This document shows positions 14,757 to 21,141 of a stretch of DNA of 29,925 bases, one piece after another (the first letter of the stretch is position 1; each line of letters opens with the position of its first letter). Source of the stretch: Bacillota bacterium (lineage in GTDB: Bacteria > Bacillota > Clostridia > Christensenellales > Aristaeellaceae). Where the stretch lies: assembly GCA_023416655.1 (NCBI GenBank), contig JAEZHK010000138.1:1-29925 (forward strand), read 5' to 3'. The notes beneath the pieces are model-generated. The model was not told the origin of the DNA, did not search any database, and was given only the letters and a program-made list of their open reading frames with translations. The position numbers and the translations under genes were made by a program.

Positions 14757-15626
14757 CTACCAGACGTCCTTCTCGCTTACTTCGCCCGGGACCGCCTTTT
14801 CCGGCTCCTGTTCCGGGTACGCCTCGGGGATCTCCTCCGGCGCTTCCTGCGTTAGCTCGGGCACTGGTTCCGACTCCACTTCCGGCGCGGTCTCCGGCGC
14901 GAGTTCCGGCGCATATTCTGTTTCGGGCGCGGGCGCGGGCGCGGGTTCGGGCTCCGGCTCGGGTTCATAGGCCGGTTCAGGCTCCGGCTCCTGCGGGAGC
15001 GGCTGCTCCAGCTCGCGCAGATGCGACTCCTTGAGCGCCATGGCGGGTTCCGGATGATTCAGGTGGAGCGGCGGCTGCGGCGTGACCTCGACGATCTTGG
15101 AGACCATGATGGTCACCTCGCGCACCGCGATGCCGGAGAACTCCTCGATGAAGTTCTTGATGGAGCGCTGCATCATCATGGTGACGTTGGGGATGTGCAC
15201 GTCCGAAGCCAGCGTCATGTCGATGGAGACGGAGATGGAGTCCTCGTGGTTGATGATGGAGGTCTTGATGTCCACCACGCCCTCGTCGTGGGCGATGGCC
15301 TGCTTGACCAGCGTGTCCATCGCCGCCACCGAGATGCGCACCGAGCCGTTTTCGGAGTTCTGCACCGAAACGCTGGAGCGGTCCGTGCGGGGTTCGCGCT
15401 TGAAGGCCAGGGAGAGCAGCTTCAGCGCCCAACTGAGCGCGATGAGCGCGATCACCCCGACCAGCACAACCCACCATACACCCTTCCCGATGTTTGCGTC
15501 GTAACCGGCGATCGTCAGCACCACATTGTTCCCTGTGTAGGAGACGACACCCAGCGCCGCGGCAAAAAACACGCCCAATATGCCGGTCAGGGCCAGCAAC
15601 AGGCGCTCGAAGAAATTCAGTTTCAT
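14757..15626 (-). CDS. amaP: Alkaline-shock-protein membrane anchor AmaP-like, with Glu/Pro-rich tail
   Basis: Membrane protein that tethers the Asp23 network to the cell membrane in staphylococci; a similar role is likely here. ATG 15626 (289 residues, MKLNFFERLLLALTG) has GGGAG 7 nt upstream; ATG 15632 abuts that site. Two membrane segments lie at about 7-29 and 46-68, followed by an Asp23-like region (about 85-190) with SVQNSENGSVRISVAAMDTL. From about 200 to the end is low-complexity sequence rich in Glu, Pro and Ala, about 85 residues that normal AmaP (about 180-200 residues) lacks. It lies 3' of asp23 and 5' of DUF2273. The stop is TAG. Confidence 0.85.
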   Translation of the reverse strand: MKLNFFERLLLALTGILGVFFAAALGVVSYTGNNVVLTIAGYDANIGKGVWWVVLVGVIALIALSWALKLLSLAFKREPRTDRSSVSVQNSENGSVRISVAAMDTLVKQAIAHDEGVVDIKTSIINHEDSISVSIDMTLASDVHIPNVTMMMQRSIKNFIEEFSGIAVREVTIMVSKIVEVTPQPPLHLNHPEPAMALKESHLRELEQPLPQEPEPEPAYEPEPEPEPAPAPAPETEYAPELAPETAPEVESEPVPELTQEAPEEIPEAYPEQEPEKAVPGEVSEKDVW

Positions 15627-15651
15627 GGCCATTCTCCCTTCACCTTACAGA

Positions 15652-16158
15652 TCAGGTCGATTCGTTCTCATCGGGCAGCTGGTCGTCCGCCTCCATGTCG
15701 CTCTCCGACGCGCGCTCCTGGTCCTCGAGCAGCGCCCGCTGCTGCATTTCGATCTCGGCGGCCGCGCGGTGTTCGCGCTCAAAGCTCATGCCCTGCACGT
15801 GGACGTCGATGGAGCGTACGGTAAGGCCGCTCATGGTTTCGATGGCCTTCTTGACGTTCTCCTGAATGCCGGAGGCCACCTCCGGGATCGGGGAGCCGAA
15901 TTCGACCACGATGGTGATGGCCACGGTGACGCCGCCTTCCGCCACTTCCACCTTGACGCCCTTGGTGAGGCCCTTACTGGACTGGCCGCGGCGGGTCAGG
16001 ATGTCGGCAAGCCCGGTAGAGCCGCCGCCCATCGAGGCGACGCCCTCCACCTCGGTGGCGGCAAGGCCCGCGATGGTGGCGATGACGTCCGTGGCAAAGC
16101 TGACCGAGCCGTTTTCGCTCGATTCCAACTGCACATTGGTGGGCAGATTTTCGCTCAT
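15652..16158 (-). CDS. Asp23/Gls24 family envelope stress protein
   Basis: Abundant membrane-associated alkaline-shock type protein linked to cell-envelope homeostasis. The 168 residues carry the Asp23 core: SENGSVSFATDVIATIAG, AATEVEGVASMGG, VKVEVAEGGVTVAITIVVEFG and IPEVASGIQENVKKAIETMSGLTVRSIDVHVQGM. A Glu/Asp-rich tail (about 130-168) follows. ATG 16158 has AAGGAGGTG about 11 nt upstream, a slightly long spacing. A very good extended -10 promoter lies just upstream. It heads a three-gene unit with amaP and DUF2273. Confidence 0.93.
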   Translation of the reverse strand: MSENLPTNVQLESSENGSVSFATDVIATIAGLAATEVEGVASMGGGSTGLADILTRRGQSSKGLTKGVKVEVAEGGVTVAITIVVEFGSPIPEVASGIQENVKKAIETMSGLTVRSIDVHVQGMSFEREHRAAAEIEMQQRALLEDQERASESDMEADDQLPDENEST

Positions 16159-16190
16159 AACAAAGAGGCACCTCCTTTGGGTGTGCCCTT

Positions 16191-16219
16191 ATTATAACAG
16201 ATTTCCGCGATCTTAGCAA
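16191..16219 (-). promoter_or_regulatory. Sigma-A extended -10 promoter of asp23-amaP-DUF2273
   Basis: Minus strand: TATAAT (16191-16196) preceded by TGT (extended -10), a 17-bp spacer, and TTGCTA (16214-16219, four of six matches). The distance to the asp23 start leaves a leader of about 25 nt. It is the best housekeeping promoter on the minus strand of this window and lies in the AH-asp23 gap, so asp23 is expressed independently of the sporulation operon. Confidence 0.75.
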
Positions 16220-16265
16220 ACGCTCGAGAAGATTTAATGGCGGGGACAAATTGAAGGCTCATTCT

Positions 16266-16802
16266 TTACGCCCCGCCCTCCAAAACCGGAATGACCTTGA
16301 TGTTCCCGCCGCTCTGCCCGGTTTCGCGCGCGGCCAGCGACAGGATTTTCGCGGCGTCCGCCTGAGTGAGTACCTCGGTGCGTACGAGCACGTTTACCGA
16401 GTCCGCGTGCACGGTGACAAGCGGGTCCAAATACCCTTCCGCCCGGAGCACGCCCTCGACGGTGACCTCCTGCTCCATCCACCCGGTCAGCTGAATCAGC
16501 TTTTCGCGCGCCCTGTCCCGGATGTCCTGCCCGGCGGATTCGTCCCCGATCAGCGCGTTCAGCTGCTGGATTTCGACCTTCCGGACGGTCTCCCGTTCGC
16601 TCCGGAAGCGGGCGATGGAGTCCACCGGCTCGTACACGCGGGAGGCGCTGGGCACGGCGCCGCCCTCGCGTCCGCCCGATCCGATGAGCATGTACAGGCT
16701 CAAAAGCGCCGCGAGCAGCGACAGCATCAGCACCAGCTGCGTGCGCCGGTCGGCTTTTACAAGCGTATCCCAGAACGCCCGCAGGTTATCCGCCGTTTTC
16801 AT
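16266..16802 (-). CDS. spoIIIAH: Stage III sporulation protein AH
   Basis: Mother-cell side ring protein of the SpoIIIA-SpoIIQ channel that spans the two forespore membranes. ATG 16802 overlaps the spoIIIAG stop as ATGA; 178 residues. There is one membrane segment (about 22-41), a linker, then a YscJ/FliF-like ring-building domain. That domain has QDIRDRAREKLIQLTGWMEQE (about 92-112), LRAEGYLDPLVTVHADSVNVLV and AAKILSLAARETG. B. subtilis SpoIIIAH is somewhat longer (about 218) because of its linker. It is the last gene of the spoIIIA operon. The SpoIIQ partner is not in the window; many clostridia use SpoIIQ or a substitute. Confidence 0.95.
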   Translation of the reverse strand: MKTADNLRAFWDTLVKADRRTQLVLMLSLLAALLSLYMLIGSGGREGGAVPSASRVYEPVDSIARFRSERETVRKVEIQQLNALIGDESAGQDIRDRAREKLIQLTGWMEQEVTVEGVLRAEGYLDPLVTVHADSVNVLVRTEVLTQADAAKILSLAARETGQSGGNIKVIPVLEGGA

Positions 16803-17176
16803 TTGTCTCCCTCCATCTTCAGCACCTGAATCTTGCCCGCGTCCACGCCCAGGAGCGCCTGCGCCGCGCCCGACAGCTCCAGCGCCACCCGTATGTCGTC
16901 CGCGCCGTCGGCCACGATCACCACGCCCCGGACGGACTGGGGCTCCTGCTGCGAGAACGCCTGGGAATCGCCCTCGCCCGCCGACACCAGCACCCGGACG
17001 CGGCCCGCGCCCCGAACGGCGGAGAGCACCGCCTCCATCCGCGCCTCCAGCGCGGTTTGCTGCCCCTCCGGCGCGCTGCGGTTCGCAAAAAAGAGGACAA
17101 GCACCGCCGCGACCGCCAGGAGGATGATCCACTCCATCCGCTTCGCGCCCTTGAGCGCCGCCCAGAAATTGCCCAT
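16799..17176 (-). CDS. spoIIIAG: Stage III sporulation protein AG
   Basis: Forms a large oligomeric ring in the intermembrane space as part of the SpoIIIA-SpoIIQ channel. ATG 17176 (125 residues) is chosen because GAAGGAGG lies 5 nt upstream. It has one membrane segment (WIILLAVAAVLVLFFA, about 15-30). Then comes a ring-building region with LEARMEAVLSAVRGAGRVRVLV and VRGVVIVADGADDIRVALELSGAAQALLGV. B. subtilis SpoIIIAG is about 229 residues, so this copy is short, mainly through loss of the beta-insert that forms the cup in the Bacillus ring. The preceding gap holds repeat B2; the ribosome site here is one of the two 12-bp direct repeats flanking B2. The stop overlaps spoIIIAH. Confidence 0.92.
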   Translation of the reverse strand: MGNFWAALKGAKRMEWIILLAVAAVLVLFFANRSAPEGQQTALEARMEAVLSAVRGAGRVRVLVSAGEGDSQAFSQQEPQSVRGVVIVADGADDIRVALELSGAAQALLGVDAGKIQVLKMEGDK

Positions 17177-17446
17177 GCCGCCTCCTTCAGGGCAAACGCA
17201 TGAAAAATATGCGAGCACATTTTTCGTGCGTTTGCGAGGGGAACGAGGGACGGCGCCTGAAAATTCTGCGGAATTTTCCGGTGGGAGGCGACCTTCGCCC
17301 GGCGCCGGGATCGGGTGCGCATTTCGCAAGCAAAATGCCGCCCGCGCCGCCGTACAGGCCGCCGGCACGATCGAACACGGAGGGCTTCGGCCCTCCAAAC
17401 CACCCGGAGTTCATCAAAACATCGTGCATATGTGTGCCGCCTCCTT
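17176..17446 (-). repeat. B-type hairpin repeat, copy B2, with 12-bp flanking direct repeats (inside the spoIIIA operon)
   Basis: On the plus strand: a 20-bp stem with two non-Watson-Crick positions, arms 17192-17211 and 17216-17235, loop CGAG. Next is GAAAATTC / GAATTTTC around TGCG (17259-17278). A partial stem GCATTT / AAATGC follows (17319-17338). Last is GGAGGGC / GCCCTCC around TTCG (17379-17396). TGCCGCCTCCTT occurs exactly at both edges (17176-17187 and 17435-17446) and contains the Shine-Dalgarno of spoIIIAG. The enclosed 247 bp compare with about 257 bp in B1. The direct repeats suggest insertion with target duplication or a duplicated ribosome site. Confidence 0.75.
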
Positions 17447-17455
17447 GCCAATCCC

Positions 17456-17635
17456 TTACGCGGGGATCGCGCCCAGCAGCGTGAGGAAGAAGTCCAGCAC
17501 CGAAGCGCTGACCATCAGCCCCGCGATCAACTTCAGCCCCGGCCAGGGCTGGGAGCCTTCCGCCGCGGGCTCCAATAGCGCGCACAGCGCGCACAGCGCC
17601 ACCAGCCTCAGGCACACGCCGGTCAGCCGCTCCAT
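17456..17635 (-). CDS. spoIIIAF: Minimal SpoIIIAF-like protein (59 residues, membrane part only)
   Basis: Lies exactly at the spoIIIAF position, 15 nt after spoIIIAE, with a strong ribosome site (GGGGAGGG, 5 nt before ATG 17635). It encodes MERLTGVCLRLVALCALCAL, a short polar loop (EPAAEGSQPWPG) and a second hydrophobic segment LKLIAGLMVSASVLDFFLTL, ending GAIPA with TAA. This matches the two-helix N-terminal part of SpoIIIAF, which in Bacillus is about 206 residues with a soluble ring-building domain that is absent here. Too short for automatic ORF cut-offs. Repeat B2 begins only 10 nt downstream, so the C-terminal domain may have been lost when that element arrived. The identity rests on position and topology rather than on strong sequence motifs. 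Confidence 0.7.
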   Translation of the reverse strand: MERLTGVCLRLVALCALCALLEPAAEGSQPWPGLKLIAGLMVSASVLDFFLTLLGAIPA

Positions 17636-17650
17636 GGGCTCCCTCCCCTT

Positions 17651-18745
17651 TTATAGTCTGAGCATTGCGCCCGTCACCAAAAGAGCGATCAACGCCGCCG
17701 TGGCCACCGACGCCACCATCAGCCCCAGCACCTCGGAAAACTGCGCCATCATCTTCTGCGCGCGGCCCGTCTCGATGGGCTCGGTCACCGCGGCAGCGAG
17801 GCGCGTCAGAAACATCACCCCGCCCAGCTCGATCATCGGCCCCGCCGTCAGCGCGAGGAGCAGCATCAGCCCCGTGGCCCCGATGGCGCTCTTGATCAGC
17901 TGGGCGTTGGCCCCCACCAGTTCCAACGCGTCGCCCACGTCGCCGCCGATGATGGGCAACAGGCTGTCCACCGCGTACTTCGCGGTGCGGATCGACGCGC
18001 CGTCCTGCCCGCTGCCGATCAGCCCCTGCACGCTGAGGACGCCCATCAATACCGTCGAGCACAACCCCAGCGTCCACTTGCAAAGCCCCGAGATCAGCCC
18101 GGTCATGCCGCCGAGCTTTACGCTTTCGGAGAGGTTCCCCGCCACGATCAACGCTGCGCAGCAGGCGGTGAGCGGCAGGATCAGGTGCTCGATCGACCAG
18201 CCCAGAAGCCCGCCCATGAGGGACGCCGCCGGGGACAGCGCCGCGGCGGTGGCCGCGCGCCCCGTGGCCGCGAGCAGCGCCGTCATCGCCGGGAACAGCG
18301 CGTCGCAAAGCTTCACCGTCAGGTCCACCGCCTGGCGCGCCTGGTCGATGGAACGGACCACCAACCCCACCAGCACCGCCGCCGCCGCGAGATAGCACAC
18401 TGTGCCCGCCGCGCGGGCGGCCGCGCCGTCGCCGGTCAGCCGCTTCAGGATCGCCAGCGCGATGGACGGCAGGCAAAGCGCCAGCATCCACGCGCCCGCG
18501 GCGGACAGGCGTTCGCGGGCGATGCGGCCCGCCTCCTCCAGCGCCTGCTTCGCGTCCAGCCGGATCTCGCCCGAGGCCAGGCCCCTCAGGGTCGCGCCCA
18601 CATCGAAGCCCGCCTCGTCCCCGACCGCCTGAAGCTGGGAAGTGTCCACCGCGTTCAGCACGTCATCCAGCGACTGCGCCCGTGCGGTGAGGCCAAAGAA
18701 CAGAACAACCAGCGCAACTACCAACAGGACGAAAAGCCGTCTCAT
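17651..18745 (-). CDS. spoIIIAE: Stage III sporulation protein AE
   Basis: Large polytopic membrane protein of the mother-cell SpoIIIA complex, proposed to form the export channel across the membrane. ATG 18745 (364 residues) starts MRRLFVLLVVALVV, a signal-like hydrophobic segment ending near ARAQS. The region to about 120 is soluble, and the remainder has about seven or eight hydrophobic helices including LILPLTACCAALIVAG, CKWTLGLCSTVLMGV and LLLALTAGPMIELGGVMFL. It also has the conserved GLIGSGQDGASIRTAKYAVDSLLPIIGG block. The open frame extends upstream to 18856, but that part lies in repeat A5 and has no ribosome site. B. subtilis SpoIIIAE has 399 residues including a longer leader. Confidence 0.95.
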   Translation of the reverse strand: MRRLFVLLVVALVVLFFGLTARAQSLDDVLNAVDTSQLQAVGDEAGFDVGATLRGLASGEIRLDAKQALEEAGRIARERLSAAGAWMLALCLPSIALAILKRLTGDGAAARAAGTVCYLAAAAVLVGLVVRSIDQARQAVDLTVKLCDALFPAMTALLAATGRAATAAALSPAASLMGGLLGWSIEHLILPLTACCAALIVAGNLSESVKLGGMTGLISGLCKWTLGLCSTVLMGVLSVQGLIGSGQDGASIRTAKYAVDSLLPIIGGDVGDALELVGANAQLIKSAIGATGLMLLLALTAGPMIELGGVMFLTRLAAAVTEPIETGRAQKMMAQFSEVLGLMVASVATAALIALLVTGAMLRL

Positions 18746-18802
18746 CGCATCCGCACGGCGAGGCGCATCCGCCCGCCCTCCCAACCTCGTCGTACCTTCC
18801 AA

Positions 18803-18971
18803 TCGATCCCGGCGACCCGCGCGCCGGGAATCGGTTTCCATAACCAGTGCGATCACTGGTGGAGGAAACAGTTCCTCAAGTCAGTGAGCCGCCCGGAAAT
18901 CCCGCAGGATTTCATGGCTCACGCAGTTTTCTTCCTATGCGTTGAAAAGCCGCCCGGCGGATTTTCATCGC
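18803..18971 (-). repeat. A-type four-hairpin element, copy A5 (spoIIIAD 3' end, inside the spoIIIA operon)
   Basis: Hairpin 1: GATCCCGGCG / CGCCGGGAATC with one bulge (18803-18832). Hairpin 2: GTTTCC...ACCAGTG / CACTGGT...GGAAAC around CGAT (18834-18869). Hairpin 3: GTGAGCC / GGCTCAC enclosing GAAATCC / GGATTTC (18884-18922). Hairpin 4: GCG(T)TGAAAA / TTTTCA(T)CGC (18939-18971). Left of hairpin 1 the stretch CTCGTCGTACCTTCCAATCG is shared, with one change, with copy A7, so the element may start near 18786. It ends 6 nt from the spoIIIAD stop and separates spoIIIAD from spoIIIAE by 232 nt. Confidence 0.85.
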
Positions 18972-18977
18972 CCTTGT

Positions 18978-19364
18978 TCATGGCATCAGCGCGGCAAGGC
19001 GTGATACTAGGCCGGTGATCAGCGGCACGCTCATCGCGGCCAGCGCCACCCGCGCGCCCAGCTCGATCCGCCCGGCCAGCGCGCTCTCGCCCGCGTCCCG
19101 GGAAAGCTGCGCGCCGAACTCGGCGATCAACGCGATGCCCGCCGCCCGCAGCATCAGAAGCGTTGATTCGCCGGAGACACCCGCGCCCGAGGCCAGCGCC
19201 CGCGCGGCGTCGGCCACGGTCTTGAGGTCCCCGACCGCCATCAGAAACGCCACCGTGCCCGCCGCCATTGCCACCGCCGCCGCCATCTCGGGCCTGTTGC
19301 CCCGGAGCATCGCCGCCACCAGAGCCGCCGCCACGCACAGGAGCACCAGCCGCACGACCTCCAT
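18978..19364 (-). CDS. spoIIIAD: Stage III sporulation protein AD
   Basis: Small polytopic membrane component of the SpoIIIA channel. ATG 19364 gives 128 residues (MEVVRLVLLCVAAALVAAML), close to the 133 of B. subtilis; GGGGGTGG lies 5 nt upstream. The protein has about four membrane segments. It keeps the family pattern of an N-terminal helix, a conserved RPEMAAAVAMAAG and VGDLKTVADAARA segment, and a C-terminal LLMLRAAGIALIAEFGAQLSRDAGESALAGRIEL region. The TGA stop is followed after 6 nt by repeat A5. spoIIIAC precedes it by about 50 nt. Confidence 0.94.
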   Translation of the reverse strand: MEVVRLVLLCVAAALVAAMLRGNRPEMAAAVAMAAGTVAFLMAVGDLKTVADAARALASGAGVSGESTLLMLRAAGIALIAEFGAQLSRDAGESALAGRIELGARVALAAMSVPLITGLVSRLAALMP

Positions 19365-19415
19365 GAAGCCCACCCCCGGTCCAAACAAGTTGCAGGGCTA
19401 CGGCGCGTGCCCGCC

Positions 19416-19613
19416 CTAGTACAGATTGAAAATGCTCTTGACGCTGGTGAAGAAGTCGCTGACCAGGTTTGCCACCATCAGGAGCACGATCACCAGGCCC
19501 GTCAGCGTCGTCAGCATCGCCATGTCGTCCCGCCCGGCCCTGGACAGCACCTGCGCCAGCACCGAGACCAGAACCCCGATGGCGGCAATCTTGAACACCA
19601 GGTCGACGCTCAC
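19416..19613 (-). CDS. spoIIIAC: Stage III sporulation protein AC
   Basis: A 65-residue two-helix membrane protein of the SpoIIIA channel. The start is GTG 19613 because AGGAGGGG lies 6 nt upstream and the length then equals the family norm (66-68); the open frame upstream to 19943 is the opposite-frame shadow of spoIIIAB. The sequence is VDLVFKIAAIGVLVSVLAQV, a short loop SRAGRDDMAMLTTLTG, and VIVLLMVANLVSDFFTSVKS, ending FNLY. The GRDD loop is conserved in SpoIIIAC. The stop is TAG. Confidence 0.94.
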   Translation of the reverse strand: MSVDLVFKIAAIGVLVSVLAQVLSRAGRDDMAMLTTLTGLVIVLLMVANLVSDFFTSVKSIFNLY

Positions 19614-19681
19614 GCGCACCCCTCCTGCCACTACTGGACTATCCTCTGCGCCCATGATCCGCCGGACGGATATGGAGCGTC

Positions 19682-20182
19682 CTACATCAAGAGAATTGCC
19701 AATGAAAGCCCGGCCAGGAACCCGAGCGTCGCGTACAGCTTGCTCTCCTCCTTGGCCTTCTTGTCGGCCTCCCGCCGGAGCGACTCCAGCGACTCCATCG
19801 CGCTTGCGATCAGGATGCGCTGCTGCGCCGCGCCGCTCTCGCCCAAGCCGTCGAACAGCTCGCCCAGCGCCTCGAAGTCCGGCGCGGTCAGGCAGTCCAG
19901 CGCCGCGCCTCGCTCGCGCAGCGTCTCCTTCGCCCGCCGCCACGCTGTACCAGCGCCGCAGCCGGCCATCGCCTCCGCCACCGCGCGCATCGCCGGGTGC
20001 CCGTTTTTAAGCGCCTCTTTGAGCGGCAGGAGCTTGTCCAGCATGTCCACCCGGAGCTTCTTCACGCTTTCCGCCAGCGCGGCCAGCGCCTTCGCCCTGC
20101 GCACGCAGGCCCCCGCCACCGCCCGCCCGGCCAGCGCGCAGGCGACGGAGAGCAGCGCCGCCGCGATCAGCCGCAGCATCAT
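19682..20182 (-). CDS. spoIIIAB: Stage III sporulation protein AB
   Basis: Single-pass (or bitopic) membrane protein of the SpoIIIA complex whose cytoplasmic domain resembles type II secretion GspF. The 166 residues have hydrophobic ends (MLRLIAAALLSVACALAG at the N-terminus and LGFLAGLSLAILLM at the C-terminus) around a helical soluble domain. It has LRVDMLDKLLPLKEALKNG near 43 and KKAKEESKLYATLGFLAG near the end, both typical of SpoIIIAB. Length is near the usual 170. It follows spoIIIAA by 19 nt. ATG 20182 and ATG 20179 are adjacent choices. A 68-nt spacer leads to spoIIIAC. Confidence 0.94.
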   Translation of the reverse strand: MMLRLIAAALLSVACALAGRAVAGACVRRAKALAALAESVKKLRVDMLDKLLPLKEALKNGHPAMRAVAEAMAGCGAGTAWRRAKETLRERGAALDCLTAPDFEALGELFDGLGESGAAQQRILIASAMESLESLRREADKKAKEESKLYATLGFLAGLSLAILLM

Positions 20183-20201
20183 GCCCTTTCCCCCCTACGG
20201 C

Positions 20202-21092
20202 CTACGCATGCGCCCGGAGCGCATGGCTGAGCCCCTGTCCCTCCCGCGCGTCCATAATTTCCACAATTCTCCCAGGCGCGCCGCCCAGGACCGCCAGAAC
20301 TTCAAACAGCCCATCCTCCACGAGGGACTTCAAACCCCGCTTGCGCATGGCCGCGGGGATGTCCGCCGCGTGGGCCGACGCCAGCACCATGACGCCCGCG
20401 CAGGCCGCCTCGTACACCGCCCGCGCGTCGCCCTCGTCGCCAAGCTCGTCCGTCACCACCACGTCGGGGGCCATGGACCGGACCAGCCGCCCGATCAGCT
20501 GGGCCTTGTCCGCGCCGGTGGCCACGTCGCAGCGAGGCCCCAGCGCCATCGTCGGCAGGCCGTCCAGCGCGGGCGCGGAGAGTTCCCCGCGCTCGTCCGC
20601 CAGCGCCACCCGGTATCCGAGGCCGGAAAGCTGCCGCGCGGCGTCCCGCAGCATGGTGGTCTTGCCAAGCCCCGGCGGGGACAGGATCAGTGCGCTGTGA
20701 AGCCTGCCGTGGCCCGTCAGATGCGGCATCAGCGGGTCGGCCGCGCCCGGGACGGCCCGCGCCACCCGGATGCACATCGACAGCGCGCCGGTCAGCGCCA
20801 CCACGCCGCCCTTGTCGGAGGCGTACCGCCCGGTCAGCCCCACGCGGTGGCCCTCCGGCAGCGTGAAAAACCCCTGACGGATGGACTCCTCGCAGGCGTA
20901 GATCGAGTAGCCGGTCATCTGCAGCAGCAGCTCGTCCATCTCCTGCCGGGTGACCTCCGGCCCGACGAGCTTTGCCCCCGACGCGCTGCGGACCTCCACC
21001 GGCTGGCCCGCCCGGACGCGCACTTCCGTCAGCGCCGCGCCCTTGGGGAGCCTGTCCCGAAGCAGCGGGAAATCGTCGAACACGCCGTCCAC
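20202..21092 (-). CDS. spoIIIAA: Stage III sporulation protein AA, ATPase of the SpoIIIA channel
   Basis: Cytoplasmic ATPase related to type II/IV secretion motors, thought to energise the channel that keeps the forespore active after engulfment. The frame from GTG 21092 gives 296 residues. GTG 21083 (three codons later) has better spacing to AGAGG and may be the real start. Walker A is SPPGLGKTTMLRD (138-150) and Walker B VVVTDELGDEGD (211-222). ADERGEL and GPRCDVATGADKA lie between them, as in the family. The N-terminal part has TEVRVRAGQPVEVR and ESIRQGFFTLPEGHRVGLTGR. First gene of the operon; bofA lies 50 nt upstream in the same direction, so the promoter is before bofA or in that gap. 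No sigma-E promoter was recognised. Confidence 0.95.
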   Translation of the reverse strand: MDGVFDDFPLLRDRLPKGAALTEVRVRAGQPVEVRSASGAKLVGPEVTRQEMDELLLQMTGYSIYACEESIRQGFFTLPEGHRVGLTGRYASDKGGVVALTGALSMCIRVARAVPGAADPLMPHLTGHGRLHSALILSPPGLGKTTMLRDAARQLSGLGYRVALADERGELSAPALDGLPTMALGPRCDVATGADKAQLIGRLVRSMAPDVVVTDELGDEGDARAVYEAACAGVMVLASAHAADIPAAMRKRGLKSLVEDGLFEVLAVLGGAPGRIVEIMDAREGQGLSHALRAHA

Positions 21093-21141
21093 CTCTCGCC
21101 ATTTCTATGCCCCCCGAGGCGGACGTATGCCTACAGCAGGT

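Noticed and set aside
16239..16277. GGCGGGG / CCCCGCC inverted repeat around the spoIIIAH stop, as a possible terminator
   Set aside because: The loop is about 25 nt and no T-run follows; too weak to call.
17187..17431. An 81-codon minus-strand ORF after spoIIIAF with a good ribosome site (AAGGAGG before ATG 17431)
   Set aside because: It runs entirely through the hairpins of repeat B2, has no hydrophobic or known pattern, and its ribosome site is one half of the flanking direct repeat. Most likely not a gene.
18746..18856. Upstream extension of spoIIIAE by 37 codons
   Set aside because: The extension lies in repeat A5, lacks a ribosome site and precedes the signal-like segment; the shorter protein fits the family.
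18747..19001. A 19-bp imperfect direct repeat (16 of 19) flanking A5, GCATC(C/A)GC(A/G)CGGC at 18747 and 18983
   Set aside because: Possible target duplication, but three mismatches in GC-rich coding sequence and no similar repeat around the other A copies; treated as chance.
19416..19943. Long minus-strand frame upstream of spoIIIAC (175 codons)
   Set aside because: The extra part is an alternate-frame shadow of spoIIIAB; the GTG at 19613 with AGGAGGGG gives the family length.
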